From: Methylovirgula sp.
GTDB taxonomy: Bacteria > Pseudomonadota > Alphaproteobacteria > Rhizobiales > Beijerinckiaceae
DNA length: 19,427 bases
Reading direction: 5' to 3'
NCBI GenBank assembly: GCA_030038595.1
Contig: JASHSW010000071.1
Location: 1-19,427, forward strand
Shown: positions 1 to 9,073 of the stretch, one piece after another
Position numbering within the stretch: position 1 is the stretch's first letter
Layout of the letters: each line of letters begins with the position of its first letter
Notes under the pieces: model-generated
Databases searched by the model: none
The model's input: the letters and a program-made list of their open reading frames with translations, nothing else
What the model was told of the DNA's origin: nothing
Translations under genes and position numbers: made by a program

Positions 1-425
1 TCGAGCGCATAATAGGCGAGTTCGAAACGTACCTGATCGTTGCCCTTGCCGGTCGCACCGTGCGCGACCGCGTCGGCGCCCACTTTCCGGGCGATCTCGA
101 TCTGCTTCTTGGCGATCAGTGGCCGCGCGATTGCGGTGCCGAGAAGGTATTGCCCCTCGTATTGCGCGTTGGCGCGGAACATCGGAAAGACGTAGTCGCG
201 CACGAACTCCTCGCGCAAATCCTCGACGAAAATGTGCTCTGGCTTGATGCCGAGCAACGCCGCCTTGCGCCGCGCCGGCTCCAACTCTTCGCCTTGGCCG
301 AGGTCGGCCGTAAAGGTCACGACTTCGCAGCCATAGGTGGTCTGCAGCCATTTGAGGATGATCGAGGTGTCGAGGCCGCCCGAATAGGCGAGCACGACGC
401 GCTTGATCGCTTTGTCTTCGGGCAT
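1..425 (-). CDS. argG: Argininosuccinate synthase, N-terminal part (cut by window edge)
   Basis: Joins citrulline and aspartate with ATP to make argininosuccinate in arginine biosynthesis; cytosolic. Reading the minus strand from the ATG at 425 gives [20 protein letters not shown], which carries the SGGLDTS nucleotide-binding loop of the PP-loop ATPase family at about residues 15-21. Further on, [11 protein letters not shown] and [15 protein letters not shown], both family hallmarks, are visible. About 141 of the usual ~400-410 residues are inside the window; the rest lies beyond base 1. No strong Shine-Dalgarno sequence is visible before the ATG, but the sequence match begins exactly there. 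It is transcribed divergently from rimP and has its own promoter candidate at 459-486. The identification is very secure; only the start has slight doubt. Confidence 0.96.
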   Translation of the reverse strand, partial: MPEDKAIKRVVLAYSGGLDTSIILKWLQTTYGCEVVTFTADLGQGEELEPARRKAALLGIKPEHIFVEDLREEFVRDYVFPMFRANAQYEGQYLLGTAIARPLIAKKQIEIARKVGADAVAHGATGKGNDQVRFELAYYAL

Positions 426-458
426 GTGCGACTCGGGGGCAGGGAGATTTGGCGGCGC

Positions 459-486
459 ACTATAGTGGCCAAGCTTCGCCGCGCAA
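459..486 (-). promoter_or_regulatory. Putative sigma-70 promoter of argG
   Basis: On the minus strand a TTGCGC -35 box (481-486) and a TATAGT -10 box (459-464) are 16 bases apart, which predicts a start near base 452 and a leader of about 25 nt. The -10 lies within the palindrome ACTATAGT (459-466). Based only on consensus match and position. Confidence 0.5.
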
Positions 487-512
487 CTCGGCAGGAGAAA
501 TGCTCCTCGACC

Positions 513-541
513 TTGCGAAATCCCTCAAAAAAGCGCATATA
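513..541 (+). promoter_or_regulatory. Putative promoter of the rimP leader/operon
   Basis: TTGCGA (513-518) and CATATA (536-541) are separated by 17 bases on the plus strand, predicting a transcript start near 548. This is the only reasonable promoter I see before the rimP-nusA-infB operon, and it lies upstream of the terminator at 592-621, so transcripts would have to pass it to reach rimP. Confidence 0.4.
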
Positions 542-591
542 GAGCCAATCGAACTTCTCATAGCGGTCATTTTCGGATGATCGAATTTTGA

Positions 592-621
592 GAGTGGGCC
601 CGGCCGGACCCGCTCTTTTTT
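592..621 (+). terminator. Intrinsic terminator in the rimP leader (attenuator or small-RNA end)
   Basis: The arms GAGTGGG (592-598) and CCCGCTC (609-615) pair over seven base pairs with one G-T wobble. The inner CC(600-601)/GG(606-607) can add pairs. Six T residues (616-621) follow at once, as in a textbook Rho-independent terminator. No plus-strand gene ends upstream, since argG reads away. It therefore ends either a short leader RNA of the rimP operon, or an independent small RNA of roughly 75 nt starting near 548. Confidence 0.75.
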
Positions 622-681
622 GTTGCCGCTCTCCGGGGCGGAGCCGTACTGATATAGGCATTGGATATCATAGGCTTAGCG

Positions 682-1341
682 ATGGACGCCAAGCTTACCG
701 AACCGCGGTTCACGACCGAGACGGGTATCGCCGCCCGGATCGCTGCGATCGCCGTGCCGGTACTCGCCGATCTCGGCTTTCGCTTGGTGCGGGTAAAGAT
801 TTCGGCCCAGGATGGCACGACCGTGCAGATCATGGCCGAGCGGTCGGACGGCAGCATGTCGGTCGACGATTGCGAGGCCGTAAGCCAAGCCCTATCTCCG
901 GTCTTGGACGTCGAGGATCCGGTCGAAGCCGGCTATCGGCTGGAAATTTCCTCGCCGGGGATCGATCGGCCGCTGGTGCGGATCTCCGATTTCGAGCGTG
1001 CCTGCGGCTGCGAAGCGCGGATCGAAATGGCCGCCGCGATCGACGGCCGCAAACGATTTCGCGGCATCATTGCGGAATGCGAAGGCGGGACAGGGGACGC
1101 TCGCGTCCGGCTGCGTCGCACCGACGTGAAGGCAAAGGAGCTGGCCGAAGTTTCGCTAAAGCTTGCCGACATCGCCGAAGCTAAGCTTGTCTTGACCGAA
1201 GCGTCGATCCGCGCGGCGCTGCGTAGCGCCAAGACGGCAAAACATGTTGACGTGCCCGAAGCAATGGAGCCGCCGCCGCGCCGCGGACCCGGGCGATTCA
1301 AGCCGCGGCGCGAAGCTTTGCGTCAATCGAAGTCCAGGTAA
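682..1341 (+). CDS. rimP: Ribosome maturation factor RimP
   Basis: Assists assembly of the 30S ribosomal subunit in the cytoplasm. The protein (219 aa from the ATG at 682) has the RimP N-terminal domain (about residues 10-100), with [16 protein letters not shown], the [16 protein letters not shown] helix and the family signature [14 protein letters not shown]. The SH3-like C-terminal domain follows. The tail is long and basic, ending [12 protein letters not shown], as is common in alphaproteobacteria. A TTG at 661 in the same frame would add seven residues (226 aa). I prefer the ATG because the family similarity starts just after it, though neither has a strong ribosome-binding site. It is the first gene of the rimP-nusA-rnpM-infB-rbfA-truB cluster and follows the leader terminator by about 60 bases; nusA starts 45 bases after its stop. 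Confidence 0.95.
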   Translation: MDAKLTEPRFTTETGIAARIAAIAVPVLADLGFRLVRVKISAQDGTTVQIMAERSDGSMSVDDCEAVSQALSPVLDVEDPVEAGYRLEISSPGIDRPLVRISDFERACGCEARIEMAAAIDGRKRFRGIIAECEGGTGDARVRLRRTDVKAKELAEVSLKLADIAEAKLVLTEASIRAALRSAKTAKHVDVPEAMEPPPRRGPGRFKPRREALRQSKSR

Positions 1342-1386
1342 GGAATTCGCCGCCTCGGTAGAGCGCGGCAGCGAGAGGAGAAAACC

Positions 1387-2973
1387 ATGGCCGTCAGCGC
1401 CAATCGACTGGAACTGCTGCAGATTGCCGATGCCGTCGCACGCGAGAAATCGATCGACCGGCAGATTGTGCTCGCTTCGATGGAAGACGCGATGCAGAAA
1501 GCGGCGCGCTCCCGATACGGGCAGGAGACCGAGGTACGCGCCGAGATCAACCCAAAAACTGGCGAGGTACGGTTTTCGCGCCTCCTGCTGGTCGTCGACC
1601 AGGTCGAGAACGACGCGACCCAGATCAGCGTCGCCGAGGCGCGCAAGAAAAACCCGGCCGCGCAAGTCGGCGACTGGATCGCTGAAACGCTGCCGCCCTT
1701 CGACTTTGGCCGCATCGCCGCGCAATCGGCAAAACAAGTGATCGTCCAGAAAGTGCGCGAGGCCGAGCGCGACCGCCAATATCAGGAATTCAAGGATCGC
1801 ATCGGCGAGATCGTCAACGGGGTCGTGAAGCGTGTCGAATACGGCAACGTCATCATCGATCTCGGCCGCGGCGAGGCGACGATCCGGCGCGACGAGATGA
1901 TCCCGCGCGAGGTCTTCCGGCCGGGCGACAGGGTGCGCGCCTACGTCTACGACGTGCGCCGCGAGCAGCGCGGTCCGCAGATCTTCCTGTCGCGCACCCA
2001 TCCGCAATTTATGGCCAAACTCTTCCGCCAGGAGGTGCCGGAGATCTATGACGGCGTCATCGAAGTGAAGGCGGTCGCCCGCGATCCCGGTTCGCGCGCC
2101 AAAATCGCGGTCATCTCGCGCGATTCCTCGATCGATCCGGTCGGCGCCTGCGTCGGCATGCGCGGCTCGCGCGTCCAGGCGGTGGTCAACGAGTTGCAAG
2201 GCGAGAAGATCGACATCATTCCCTGGTCGGCGGACGCGGCGACCTTCATCGTCAACGCGCTGCAGCCGGCGGAAGTAGTGAAAGTGGTGCTCGACGAGGA
2301 TTCGGAGCGCATCGAAGTGGTGGTGCCCGACGACCAATTGTCGTTGGCGATCGGGCGGCGCGGTCAGAACGTGCGGCTCGCCTCGCAGCTTACCGGCTGG
2401 GACATCGATATTCTGACCGAGGCCGAGGAGTCGGAACGACGCCAGAAGGAGTTCGTCGAACGCACCAATACTTTCATGAGCGCCCTCGACGTCGACGAAG
2501 TCGTCGGCCAATTGCTCGCCTCCGAGGGTTTCCGCTCCGTGGAGGAACTTGCCTTCGTCGAGCCCGCCGAACTTGCGGCGATTGAAGGATTCGACGCGGA
2601 CACGGCGAGCGAAATCCAAAACCGGGCGCGCGACTATCTGGCCAGAATCGAAGCCGAGCTCGACGCGCGGCGCAAAGAACTGGGCGTCTCCGACGACCTC
2701 GCCAAGATTGAAGGCATTACGCGCACCATGCTCGTCAAACTCGGCGAGAACGACGTGAAGAGCGTCGAGGACCTTGCCGGTTGCGCCACCGACGATCTCA
2801 TCGGCTGGAGCGAGCGCAAGGAGGGCGAGACCGTCAAACACGCTGGATTTCTGGAAGGAATCGAGATTTCGCGGGAGGAGGCCGAGGCGTTGATCATGCG
2901 GGCGCGACTCGAAGCGGGCTGGATCGACCAGTTGCCGGAAGCGCAGACGCAGGAGGAGCCGGTTGCCGAGTAA
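1387..2973 (+). CDS. nusA: Transcription termination/antitermination protein NusA
   Basis: Binds RNA polymerase and nascent RNA and modulates pausing, termination and antitermination. The 528-residue protein shows the full architecture: an N-terminal polymerase-binding domain (about 1-130, [20 protein letters not shown]), an S1 domain (about 137-200, [21 protein letters not shown]), and KH1 and KH2 domains (about 205-350, with [15 protein letters not shown] and [20 protein letters not shown]). Two C-terminal helix-hairpin-helix acidic repeats follow (about 365-500). E. coli NusA also has two such repeats and a similar length (495 aa). A clear Shine-Dalgarno GAGGAG (1375-1380) sits 6 bases before the ATG. 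Its stop overlaps or nearly abuts the next gene. If the leader terminator is an attenuator, NusA would be the obvious candidate for feedback control of its own operon (inference). Confidence 0.98.
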   Translation: MAVSANRLELLQIADAVAREKSIDRQIVLASMEDAMQKAARSRYGQETEVRAEINPKTGEVRFSRLLLVVDQVENDATQISVAEARKKNPAAQVGDWIAETLPPFDFGRIAAQSAKQVIVQKVREAERDRQYQEFKDRIGEIVNGVVKRVEYGNVIIDLGRGEATIRRDEMIPREVFRPGDRVRAYVYDVRREQRGPQIFLSRTHPQFMAKLFRQEVPEIYDGVIEVKAVARDPGSRAKIAVISRDSSIDPVGACVGMRGSRVQAVVNELQGEKIDIIPWSADAATFIVNALQPAEVVKVVLDEDSERIEVVVPDDQLSLAIGRRGQNVRLASQLTGWDIDILTEAEESERRQKEFVERTNTFMSALDVDEVVGQLLASEGFRSVEELAFVEPAELAAIEGFDADTASEIQNRARDYLARIEAELDARRKELGVSDDLAKIEGITRTMLVKLGENDVKSVEDLAGCATDDLIGWSERKEGETVKHAGFLEGIEISREEAEALIMRARLEAGWIDQLPEAQTQEEPVAE

Positions 2974-2983
2974 GGAGGGCGCA

Positions 2984-3634
2984 TTGGCGCGACGAACGAA
3001 GCCGGAGTCGGAGCGGACTTGCATCGTCACCAAGACGAAAGCGGCACCCTGTGCCATGATCCGCTTTGTCGTCGGCCCCGCCGACGAGGTCGTCGCCGAT
3101 CTGCGTCATAAACTGCCCGGCCGCGGCCTTTGGCTGACCGCCCGCGCCGACGTCGTCGCCGAGGCGGTCCGCAGGAACGCGTTCGCGCGCGCCTTCAAAG
3201 CACAGGTTAAGGTTTCCGCTACCTTACCGGAGGAAATCGAAGCTTTGCTCGTCGAGAATTGCCTACAGGCGCTGTCGATGGCCAAAAAAGCGGGGCAGGT
3301 CATCGCCGGCTCCTTCAAAGTCGAGGCGGCGATCAAGGCAGGCGTAACCGGTCTCGTTCACGCGAGCGACGGCAGCGCCGACGGAAGCCGCAAGCTGTCG
3401 CAGGCCTTGCGACGCAAGTTCGGCGGCCAAACGCGTCCGGAAATCAACCTCTTCACCTCGCCGCAATTGAGTTTGGCACTGGGCGGCACAAATGTGATAC
3501 ATGCGGCGCTCACCGAGGGTGCGGCGAGCGAGGCATTTTTTTCGCACTGCCGCAAATTGGAGCGTTACCGCTCCCCTCTTTCCGCGCCTTGCGATGCGGG
3601 GGCGGTGGATGCAACTGCCGGTGCGATCTGCTAG
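2984..3634 (+). CDS. rnpM: RNA-binding protein, YlxR/RnpM domain (DUF448) plus L7Ae-like domain
   Basis: Two-domain RNA-binding protein usual between nusA and infB in alphaproteobacteria. The N-terminal half carries the YlxR signature: ERTCIVT, then MIRFVV, D-x-x-x-K-L-P-GRGLWLTA. The C-terminal half (from about residue 85, CLQALSMAKKAGQVIAGSF) resembles ribosomal L7Ae/L30e folds with the typical A-x-KAGQ motif. YlxR (RnpM) of Gram-positives binds RNase P RNA; whether that role holds here is unknown. The start is a rare TTG at 2984, chosen because AAGGAGGG (2972-2979) lies 4 bases before it. A TTG at 2963 in the same frame would add seven residues and overlap nusA. From 2984 the protein has 216 residues. 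The last ~40 residues are low in recognisable features and Cys-containing. Confidence 0.88.
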   Translation: MARRTKPESERTCIVTKTKAAPCAMIRFVVGPADEVVADLRHKLPGRGLWLTARADVVAEAVRRNAFARAFKAQVKVSATLPEEIEALLVENCLQALSMAKKAGQVIAGSFKVEAAIKAGVTGLVHASDGSADGSRKLSQALRRKFGGQTRPEINLFTSPQLSLALGGTNVIHAALTEGAASEAFFSHCRKLERYRSPLSAPCDAGAVDATAGAIC

Positions 3635-3697
3635 AGCGCCGCAAAGCGACTTCCCGCCGAGCGCGGTCGAAGCAGCCCCGGCGTCGCGGAGGCTGTA

Positions 3698-3750
3698 CAA
3701 AGTTGACGGGGCGCGGCCCCGCAAAGTTGTGACATAGTGGGCTTAAGCCC
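3698..3750 (+). repeat. Direct repeat flanking a hairpin, followed by a palindrome (rnpM-infB spacer)
   Basis: In the 131-base gap before infB, two copies of CAAAGTTG (3698-3705 and 3722-3729) flank a perfect hairpin with arms CGGGGC (3707-3712) and GCCCCG (3716-3721). Nine bases after the second copy comes the perfect 12-base palindrome GGGCTTAAGCCC (3739-3750), which ends 15 bases before the infB ATG. No T-run follows either structure, so they are not clear terminators. They may shape translation initiation or mRNA processing ahead of infB. Confidence 0.6.
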
Positions 3751-3765
3751 TGGGATTTGGAACGA

Positions 3766-6354
3766 ATGGCTGAATCGAAAAATACTGACAGCACGCTGAG
3801 CGTGACGCCGACGAAGACTTTGTCGCTGAAACGTCCGGTCGAGGCCGGCACTGTGCGGCAGAGCTTTTCGCATGGCCGCTCCAAGACGGTTGTCGTCGAA
3901 AAGGTGAAGCGTCGAGCGCTCGGTTCCGGCGAGGTGCATGCCCCGCGCGAACCGCAAACCGCCGCGCCGCCGTCCGCCGTGCCGGATAGGCAGCTCGAAC
4001 CTGCCCACTCGACGCCGGCGCGCCCTGCGGCGGGCGTCGTCTTGCGCACCTTGACGGAAGAGGAACGCGAAGCGCGGAGCCGCGCCCTTTCCGGAGCGCG
4101 CGAGCGCGAGGACGAAGAGCGGCGCCAAGCATTGGCGGAGGCGCAGGCGCGCGAAGAGCGCGAACGGCGCGAACGCGAGGAGCGCGCTGCCGCGGCGGAA
4201 CGTAAACGCGAGGAAGAGGCACGCCGTGCCCATGAGGCGGAAGCCAAGCGCCGATCCGAGCAGGAGGCAAAACGCAGGCTCGATCCAGGCGCCGTGGCCG
4301 CCCCGGCCGCGCCTACCGCCAGAAAGAGCCTCGGCGTATTCGCCGGTCTCGCCGCCGGCGCGCGCCAGTTGCCGATCGACGACGAGGAAACGAAACGAAT
4401 CATTCGCCGGCCCGGCATGGCACCGAAAGTCGTACTGCCGCGCCCCACCCGCGGTGGCGAACAAAAGAGCCGCGGGCGGCTCACGGTCGCCAGCGCCACC
4501 GGCGAGGAGGACGAACGCACCCGTTCCGTTGCGGCCTTCCGACGTCGCCAACAACGCCTCAAGGGCCATGTCGCCGAGCCGAAAGAAAAGCTTTCGCGCG
4601 AGGTAATCCTGCCCGAGACGATCACCATCCAGGAACTCGCGGGCCGCATGTCGGAGCGCGCCGTCGACGTGATCAAGCTGCTCATGAAGCAGGGCCAGAT
4701 GGCCAAGATCACCGACGCGATCGACGCCGATACCGCGCAGCTCATCGCCGAGGAGCTTGGCCACACCGTCAAACGCGTTGCCGAATCCGATGTGGAAGAA
4801 GGCCTGTTCGATGCGCCCGATGCCGATGCCAACTTAGGGCCACGCCCGCCGGTGGTGACCATCATGGGCCACGTCGATCACGGCAAGACGTCGCTGCTCG
4901 ACGCCATTCGGCACGCCAACGTCGTCTCCGGCGAAGCCGGCGGCATCACCCAGCACATCGGCGCCTATCAAGTCGTGGCGCCAAACGGTGCGCCGATTGC
5001 CTTCATCGATACGCCCGGCCATGCCGCCTTCACGGCGATGCGGGCACGCGGCGCCAAGGTGACCGACATCGTGGTGCTTGTCGTGGCCGCCGACGACGGC
5101 GTGATGCCGCAGACGATCGAAGCGATCACCCACGCCCGCGCCGCCAGTGTGCCGATGATCGTGGCGATCAACAAAATCGACAAGCCGGACGCCAAGCCGG
5201 AGCGGGTTCGCAGCGAACTACTCCAGCACGAGGTACAGGTCGAATCGCTGGGCGGCGATACGCTCGAAGTGGAAGTTTCGGCGACGCGGGGAATCAATCT
5301 CGACAAGCTCCTCGAGGCCATTACCCTGCAGGCGGAAGTGCTCGATCTTAAGGCGGATGCGACGCGCCCCGCGGAAGGCACCGTCATCGAGGCGCGACTT
5401 GATCGCGGCCGCGGCCCGGTCGCCACCGTCCTCGTGCAGCGTGGCACGTTGCGTGTCGGCGATCTGATCGTCGGCGGGTCGCAATGGGGTCGGGTGCGCG
5501 CCCTGATCGACGACAAAGGAGAAGCGCGCCAGGAAGCCGGCCCGTCGACGCCGGTCGAAGTTCTGGGTTTCTCGGGATCGCCCGAGGCCGGCGACCGGGT
5601 CGCGGTGGTCGGAACCGAGGCGCGGGCGCGCGAGGTCACCGAATATCGCGAGCGGCAGAAACGCGACAAGGCGGCGGCACGCGGCGGCGCAGCACGCGGC
5701 TCGCTTGCCGACATGATGAGCCAGCTCAAGACGGCGGGCCGCAAGGAATTCCCTCTGGTCATCAAAGGCGACGTGCAGGGCTCGGTCGAGGCAATCGTCG
5801 CAACCCTCGAAAACCTCAACACCGAGGAGGTCGCGGCACGCGTCATCCACGCCGGCGTCGGCGGCATTACCGAATCCGACGTGACGCTCGCCGCGGCTTC
5901 GAACGCTGCGGTGATCGGCTTCAACGTGCGGGCCCACAAGGAGGCACGCGCGCTTGCCGAACAGGCAGGCATCGAGATCCGCTATTACAACATCATCTAT
6001 AATTTGGTTGATGACGTGAAGGCGGCAATGTCCGGTCTTTTGCCGCCGACCTTGCGCGAGGAGACGCTTGGCAACGCGGAGATCCTGGAGATCTTCACGA
6101 TCTCCAAGGTCGGCAAAGTGGCCGGCTGCCGCGTGACCGACGGCGTCGTACAACGCGGTGCCAACGTGCGGCTGATCCGCGACAACGTGGTGGTGCACGA
6201 GGGTAAACTCTCGACGCTAAAGCGCTTCAAGGACGAGGTGAAAGAAGTGGTTGCCGGCCAGGAATGCGGTATGGCGTTCGAGAATTATCAGGACATGCAG
6301 GTCGGCGACGTCATCGAATGCTACAATGTGCAAGAGATCAAACGAACGCTGTAG
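3766..6354 (+). CDS. infB: Translation initiation factor IF-2
   Basis: GTPase that brings fMet-tRNA to the 30S subunit and promotes subunit joining. The 862-residue protein (from the ATG at 3766) begins with the IF2-associated motif ([29 protein letters not shown] split across residues ~18-50). A highly charged Arg/Glu/Ala-rich helical stretch follows (about 90-180), then the IF2_N domain (about 280-335, [21 protein letters not shown]). The G domain shows GHVDHGKTS (368-376), DTPGH (415-419) and NKID (469-472). Domains II-IV end with the fMet-tRNA-binding C-terminus ([20 protein letters not shown]). The length is normal for alphaproteobacteria. A TTG nine bases upstream is in frame, but the ATG is preferred; GGAA (3759-3762) may act as a weak ribosome-binding site. 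Confidence 0.98.
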   Translation: MAESKNTDSTLSVTPTKTLSLKRPVEAGTVRQSFSHGRSKTVVVEKVKRRALGSGEVHAPREPQTAAPPSAVPDRQLEPAHSTPARPAAGVVLRTLTEEEREARSRALSGAREREDEERRQALAEAQAREERERREREERAAAAERKREEEARRAHEAEAKRRSEQEAKRRLDPGAVAAPAAPTARKSLGVFAGLAAGARQLPIDDEETKRIIRRPGMAPKVVLPRPTRGGEQKSRGRLTVASATGEEDERTRSVAAFRRRQQRLKGHVAEPKEKLSREVILPETITIQELAGRMSERAVDVIKLLMKQGQMAKITDAIDADTAQLIAEELGHTVKRVAESDVEEGLFDAPDADANLGPRPPVVTIMGHVDHGKTSLLDAIRHANVVSGEAGGITQHIGAYQVVAPNGAPIAFIDTPGHAAFTAMRARGAKVTDIVVLVVAADDGVMPQTIEAITHARAASVPMIVAINKIDKPDAKPERVRSELLQHEVQVESLGGDTLEVEVSATRGINLDKLLEAITLQAEVLDLKADATRPAEGTVIEARLDRGRGPVATVLVQRGTLRVGDLIVGGSQWGRVRALIDDKGEARQEAGPSTPVEVLGFSGSPEAGDRVAVVGTEARAREVTEYRERQKRDKAAARGGAARGSLADMMSQLKTAGRKEFPLVIKGDVQGSVEAIVATLENLNTEEVAARVIHAGVGGITESDVTLAAASNAAVIGFNVRAHKEARALAEQAGIEIRYYNIIYNLVDDVKAAMSGLLPPTLREETLGNAEILEIFTISKVGKVAGCRVTDGVVQRGANVRLIRDNVVVHEGKLSTLKRFKDEVKEVVAGQECGMAFENYQDMQVGDVIECYNVQEIKRTL

Positions 6355-6358
6355 CACT

Positions 6359-6379
6359 CCCCTCTCCCTGCGAGAGGGG
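6359..6379. repeat. Perfect 8-bp hairpin after infB
   Basis: CCCCTCTC (6359-6366) and GAGAGGGG (6372-6379) form a perfect inverted repeat with a 5-base loop, starting 5 bases after the infB stop. No T-run follows, so it is not a standard Rho-independent terminator. It may be an mRNA-stabilising or processing hairpin. Similar C/T-rich hairpins recur between genes in many Rhizobiales genomes, so it may be a copy of a dispersed intergenic repeat (inference). Confidence 0.65.
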
Positions 6380-6446
6380 TGCGTCGCGACACGCATGTAG
6401 ATGAGCCGCTGCAAAATTGTCATATCGCGATTCGCGTGGACGAACC

Positions 6447-6854
6447 ATGTCCCGAGTTCATCATAGCGGCGGCGAGCCGACGCAGCGCATGTTGCGTGTT
6501 GGTGAACTTATCCGCCACGCGCTCTCCGAGTTGCTCGCCCGCGGCGCGGTGCGCGATCCGGTGCTCGAACACCGCGTGGTGAGTGTGCCGGACGTGCGCA
6601 TGAGCGCGGATTTGAAACTTGCGACCGTCTACGTGATGCCGCTCGGCGGCAAGGACATGAGCGCAGTGCTTGCCGCGCTCGACCGCCACAAAAAATTTCT
6701 ACGCGCCGAGATCGCCGCGCGCATCAACCTCAAGTTCGCGCCCGAGGTGCGTTTCCGAGCCGATCAGAGTTTCGATCTCGGCACGCAGATCGACGCGTTG
6801 CTCGATTCGCCGCGGGTGAAGCGCGACCTCCTGCCGGGTACCGACAAGCAATGA
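6447..6854 (+). CDS. rbfA: 30S ribosome-binding factor RbfA
   Basis: Binds the 30S subunit late in maturation and helps 16S rRNA 5' end processing and cold adaptation. The 135-residue protein shows the single KH-like RbfA domain: [21 protein letters not shown] at the N-terminus, [20 protein letters not shown] in the centre and the ending [24 protein letters not shown], all hallmarks of the family. The start [15 protein letters not shown] at the ATG 6447 matches other alphaproteobacterial RbfA proteins. A TTG at 6417 would add ten residues without family similarity. The last four bases overlap the truB start (ATGA), so the two are translationally coupled. Confidence 0.96.
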   Translation: MSRVHHSGGEPTQRMLRVGELIRHALSELLARGAVRDPVLEHRVVSVPDVRMSADLKLATVYVMPLGGKDMSAVLAALDRHKKFLRAEIAARINLKFAPEVRFRADQSFDLGTQIDALLDSPRVKRDLLPGTDKQ

Positions 6855-7750
6855 ATGCGCCCCGTTCGAACCGCGTCGAGATCGACGGCTGGGTGGTGCT
6901 CGACAAACCCGTCGGCATGACATCGACGCATGCAGTGGCACGGCTAAAGCGCGTTTTCAACGCCAAGAAAGCCGGCCATGCCGGCACGCTCGACCCGCTC
7001 GCCTCGGGGATTCTGCCGGTTGCGCTCGGCGAAGCGACCAAGACCGTGCCGTTCGTGCAGGACGGGGAGAAGACCTATCGCTTCACGATCGCCTGGGGGG
7101 CGGAAACGGATTCGGACGATGCGGACGGAACGGTCATCGCGCGCTCCGAGCATCGTCCTGCGGCCGCCGAGATTCGTGCCGCGCTGCCGCAGTTCACCGG
7201 ACGCATTCTGCAGCGCCCACCGGCGTTTTCGGCGATCAAGGTCGCCGGCGAGCGCGCCTATGATCTGGCGCGCGACGGGGAAATTCCCGATCTGGAGCCG
7301 CGCCCAGTGTTGATCCATGCGCTTACTCTCATCGCAGCCGATCGCGACGCGGCAACCTTTCAGGCGCGTTGCGGGAAGGGCTGTTACGTACGGGCGTTGG
7401 CGCGCGATCTCGGTCGGGTCCTCGGCTGTCGCGGGCACGTAGCCGAGCTAAGGCGCACGCGCGTCGGTCCTTTTGTGGAAGAGGACGGCGTAGCACTCGC
7501 CGATTTGGCGGATGAAGTCGCGGCGAACGCGTTGCTCGGCGTCGAGGCCGGGCTCACCGAAATGCCCCGCGTTGCGGTCGATCGCGAATCGGCGGCACGG
7601 CTGCGGCGTGGACAATCGATCCTACTTCGCGGCCGTGATGCGCCGATGGGCGGGCGAGCCTATGCGTCCTGCGGTGGCGTGGTGATCGCCGTCGGGGCGA
7701 TCGAGCACGGCGAGCTGGTGCCCGGGCGGGTATTCAATCTGCCGTTTTGA
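6851..7750 (+). CDS. truB: tRNA pseudouridine(55) synthase TruB
   Basis: Converts U55 in the T-loop of tRNAs to pseudouridine. The 299-residue protein starts at an ATG overlapping the rbfA stop. The N-terminal motif [17 protein letters not shown] and the catalytic motif [22 protein letters not shown] (split about residues 43-64) are clear; the nucleophilic aspartate is D48, the same number as in E. coli. [18 protein letters not shown] and [21 protein letters not shown] complete the core. The tail (about 230-299) is a small PUA-like domain. It closes the plus-strand cluster, converging with the flavoprotein gene across a 43-base spacer that holds a hairpin. Confidence 0.97.
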   Translation: MNAPRSNRVEIDGWVVLDKPVGMTSTHAVARLKRVFNAKKAGHAGTLDPLASGILPVALGEATKTVPFVQDGEKTYRFTIAWGAETDSDDADGTVIARSEHRPAAAEIRAALPQFTGRILQRPPAFSAIKVAGERAYDLARDGEIPDLEPRPVLIHALTLIAADRDAATFQARCGKGCYVRALARDLGRVLGCRGHVAELRRTRVGPFVEEDGVALADLADEVAANALLGVEAGLTEMPRVAVDRESAARLRRGQSILLRGRDAPMGGRAYASCGGVVIAVGAIEHGELVPGRVFNLPF

Positions 7751-7766
7751 AGTGCCGGTCAGCCGC

Positions 7767-7784
7767 GACCGCTTCTCCGCGGTC
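7767..7784. terminator. Hairpin between convergent truB and flavoprotein genes
   Basis: GACCGC (7767-7772) and GCGGTC (7779-7784) pair perfectly around a 6-base loop in the short convergent spacer. Neither strand has a good T-run, so it is only a candidate bidirectional terminator. An alternative pairing of CGGTC (7756-7760) with GACCG (7767-7771) is also possible. Confidence 0.4.
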
Positions 7785-7793
7785 ATCATTGAG

Positions 7794-8996
7794 TTACGGC
7801 GACGCTTCGGTTTTGGTGGTTGCGGCGACGCTCCGTCGACCTGCTGTTCCGGACATCAGCTGCCGCTTGAGACGGCGCAGCGTTCCGATGCCGTATTGGG
7901 CCACGAACTTAGCCCAACGGCGGACGCGCCAGGGCAATCCTGGGTCGATCGAGAACGAGCGCAACTCGAAGGCCTTCGCGAGCGCCGAGTTGTCGCAGGC
8001 CCTTTTGAGCGGGTCGTCATAAAAGGCTGCGATCTTCGCAGCATTCATGCCGGGGGTCGCGAGCCAGCGGGGTATATAGACGTTGCATAACCGTTCGACG
8101 TCCATCAGCGCTTTACGCGCCCCGGCACCGACCGCCGGGCACGAAGTCGCAAATGCATCGCCGACCAACACGATCCCGTCGCGGCGATAACCGCGCGTCG
8201 CGTAAAGATCGACCGGCCGCATCTTGATTGGACGCACAACCTCGAAATCGCCCATCACCTTGTGCAGCCCCGGCATCAGCGCAAGCAACGTCGCTTCCGG
8301 CGCCGCACTCAGCTCTTTGAGCCATGGATCGTTCGTTTCGCGATAGACAAAGAAATTGGCGCGCATCGTTGCGCCGATCGGGAACAGCGTGATGAACGCG
8401 GCACGACCGCCGAAGCGATCGGGGTAATAGGTCACGGCAGGGAAGGAGAATTCCCGCCGGCTGGCAGGCCGCACGTCGAATCCGATGCTGATCGAATGAC
8501 ATTCGCTCAGCAAGTCGGTTGTCAGGCCGAGCATGTGACGCAAACCGGCGTTCAGGCCGTTGGCCAGTACGACGAGCCGGGCGGAAATTTCTTCGCCGTT
8601 CGATAAACTGACGCGCTGTAGGTCGGAACCGGTCTCGATCGCCGTCGCCTTGGCGACGATCTTGGTCACGTTCTTCGGAATCAGGCCGCGCACGGTGTCG
8701 ATAAGCGGGGCGTAAAGAATGCCGTGCTGATCGCCCCGCCGCTTGTCGAGAACTCGTCCAAAACGAGCGATCCATGTTTCGCCGTCGAGGGTCGTCGCTC
8801 GCAAGACCGGGTCCGCCAAACCGGTTTTCTTCAGTAGGGCAACTTGCGTGCCATCCAGCTTCTCGCAGCGGAAATCCGGCGGATATTCCGCGTGTGGATC
8901 GAGCAAGATGGCGTTTATGCCGGCCTTGCCGAGCATCGCTGCCGCAAGCGAGCCTGCCAGACCGCCGCCGACGATAACGACATCCGTATCCCGCAT
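7794..8996 (-). CDS. FAD-dependent oxidoreductase/monooxygenase-like protein, substrate unknown
   Basis: A 400-residue flavoprotein of the group A (p-hydroxybenzoate hydroxylase-like) fold. The N-terminus has the Rossmann dinucleotide-binding motif VVIVGGGLAGSLAAAMLGKAG (split within residues 6-26) followed by the acidic ILLDPH strand end. A second FAD-contact motif, GIVLVGDAFATSCPAVGAG (about 274-292, GD at 279-280), is typical of these hydroxylases, and VVLANGLNAGLR (about 142-153) fits the adenine-side motif. No signal peptide or membrane helix is evident; the C-terminal ~60 residues are basic. It reads opposite to its neighbours, between truB and rpsO, which usually adjoin in related bacteria, so it looks like an accessory insertion. 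I cannot name the substrate: hydroxylation, a flavin-dependent halogenase-like role and a geranylgeranyl reductase-like role are all possible. Confidence 0.8.
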   Translation of the reverse strand: MRDTDVVIVGGGLAGSLAAAMLGKAGINAILLDPHAEYPPDFRCEKLDGTQVALLKKTGLADPVLRATTLDGETWIARFGRVLDKRRGDQHGILYAPLIDTVRGLIPKNVTKIVAKATAIETGSDLQRVSLSNGEEISARLVVLANGLNAGLRHMLGLTTDLLSECHSISIGFDVRPASRREFSFPAVTYYPDRFGGRAAFITLFPIGATMRANFFVYRETNDPWLKELSAAPEATLLALMPGLHKVMGDFEVVRPIKMRPVDLYATRGYRRDGIVLVGDAFATSCPAVGAGARKALMDVERLCNVYIPRWLATPGMNAAKIAAFYDDPLKRACDNSALAKAFELRSFSIDPGLPWRVRRWAKFVAQYGIGTLRRLKRQLMSGTAGRRSVAATTKTEASP

Positions 8997-9073
8997 CGGA
9001 AATCTCTGGGTGAAGACGGTATCGATGGCTATGCCAAATCTGCGTTCAAAGCCATGAATTAAGCCTTTAGTGT

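Noticed and set aside
426..660. Initiator tRNA gene before rimP, as in E. coli
   Set aside because: No T-loop motif, acceptor pairing or cloverleaf could be found on either strand in this gap.
1156..3057. 633-residue open frame on the minus strand opposite nusA
   Set aside because: It is an antisense shadow of nusA in GC-rich DNA; the translation has no recognisable domain, and NusA on the other strand is certain.
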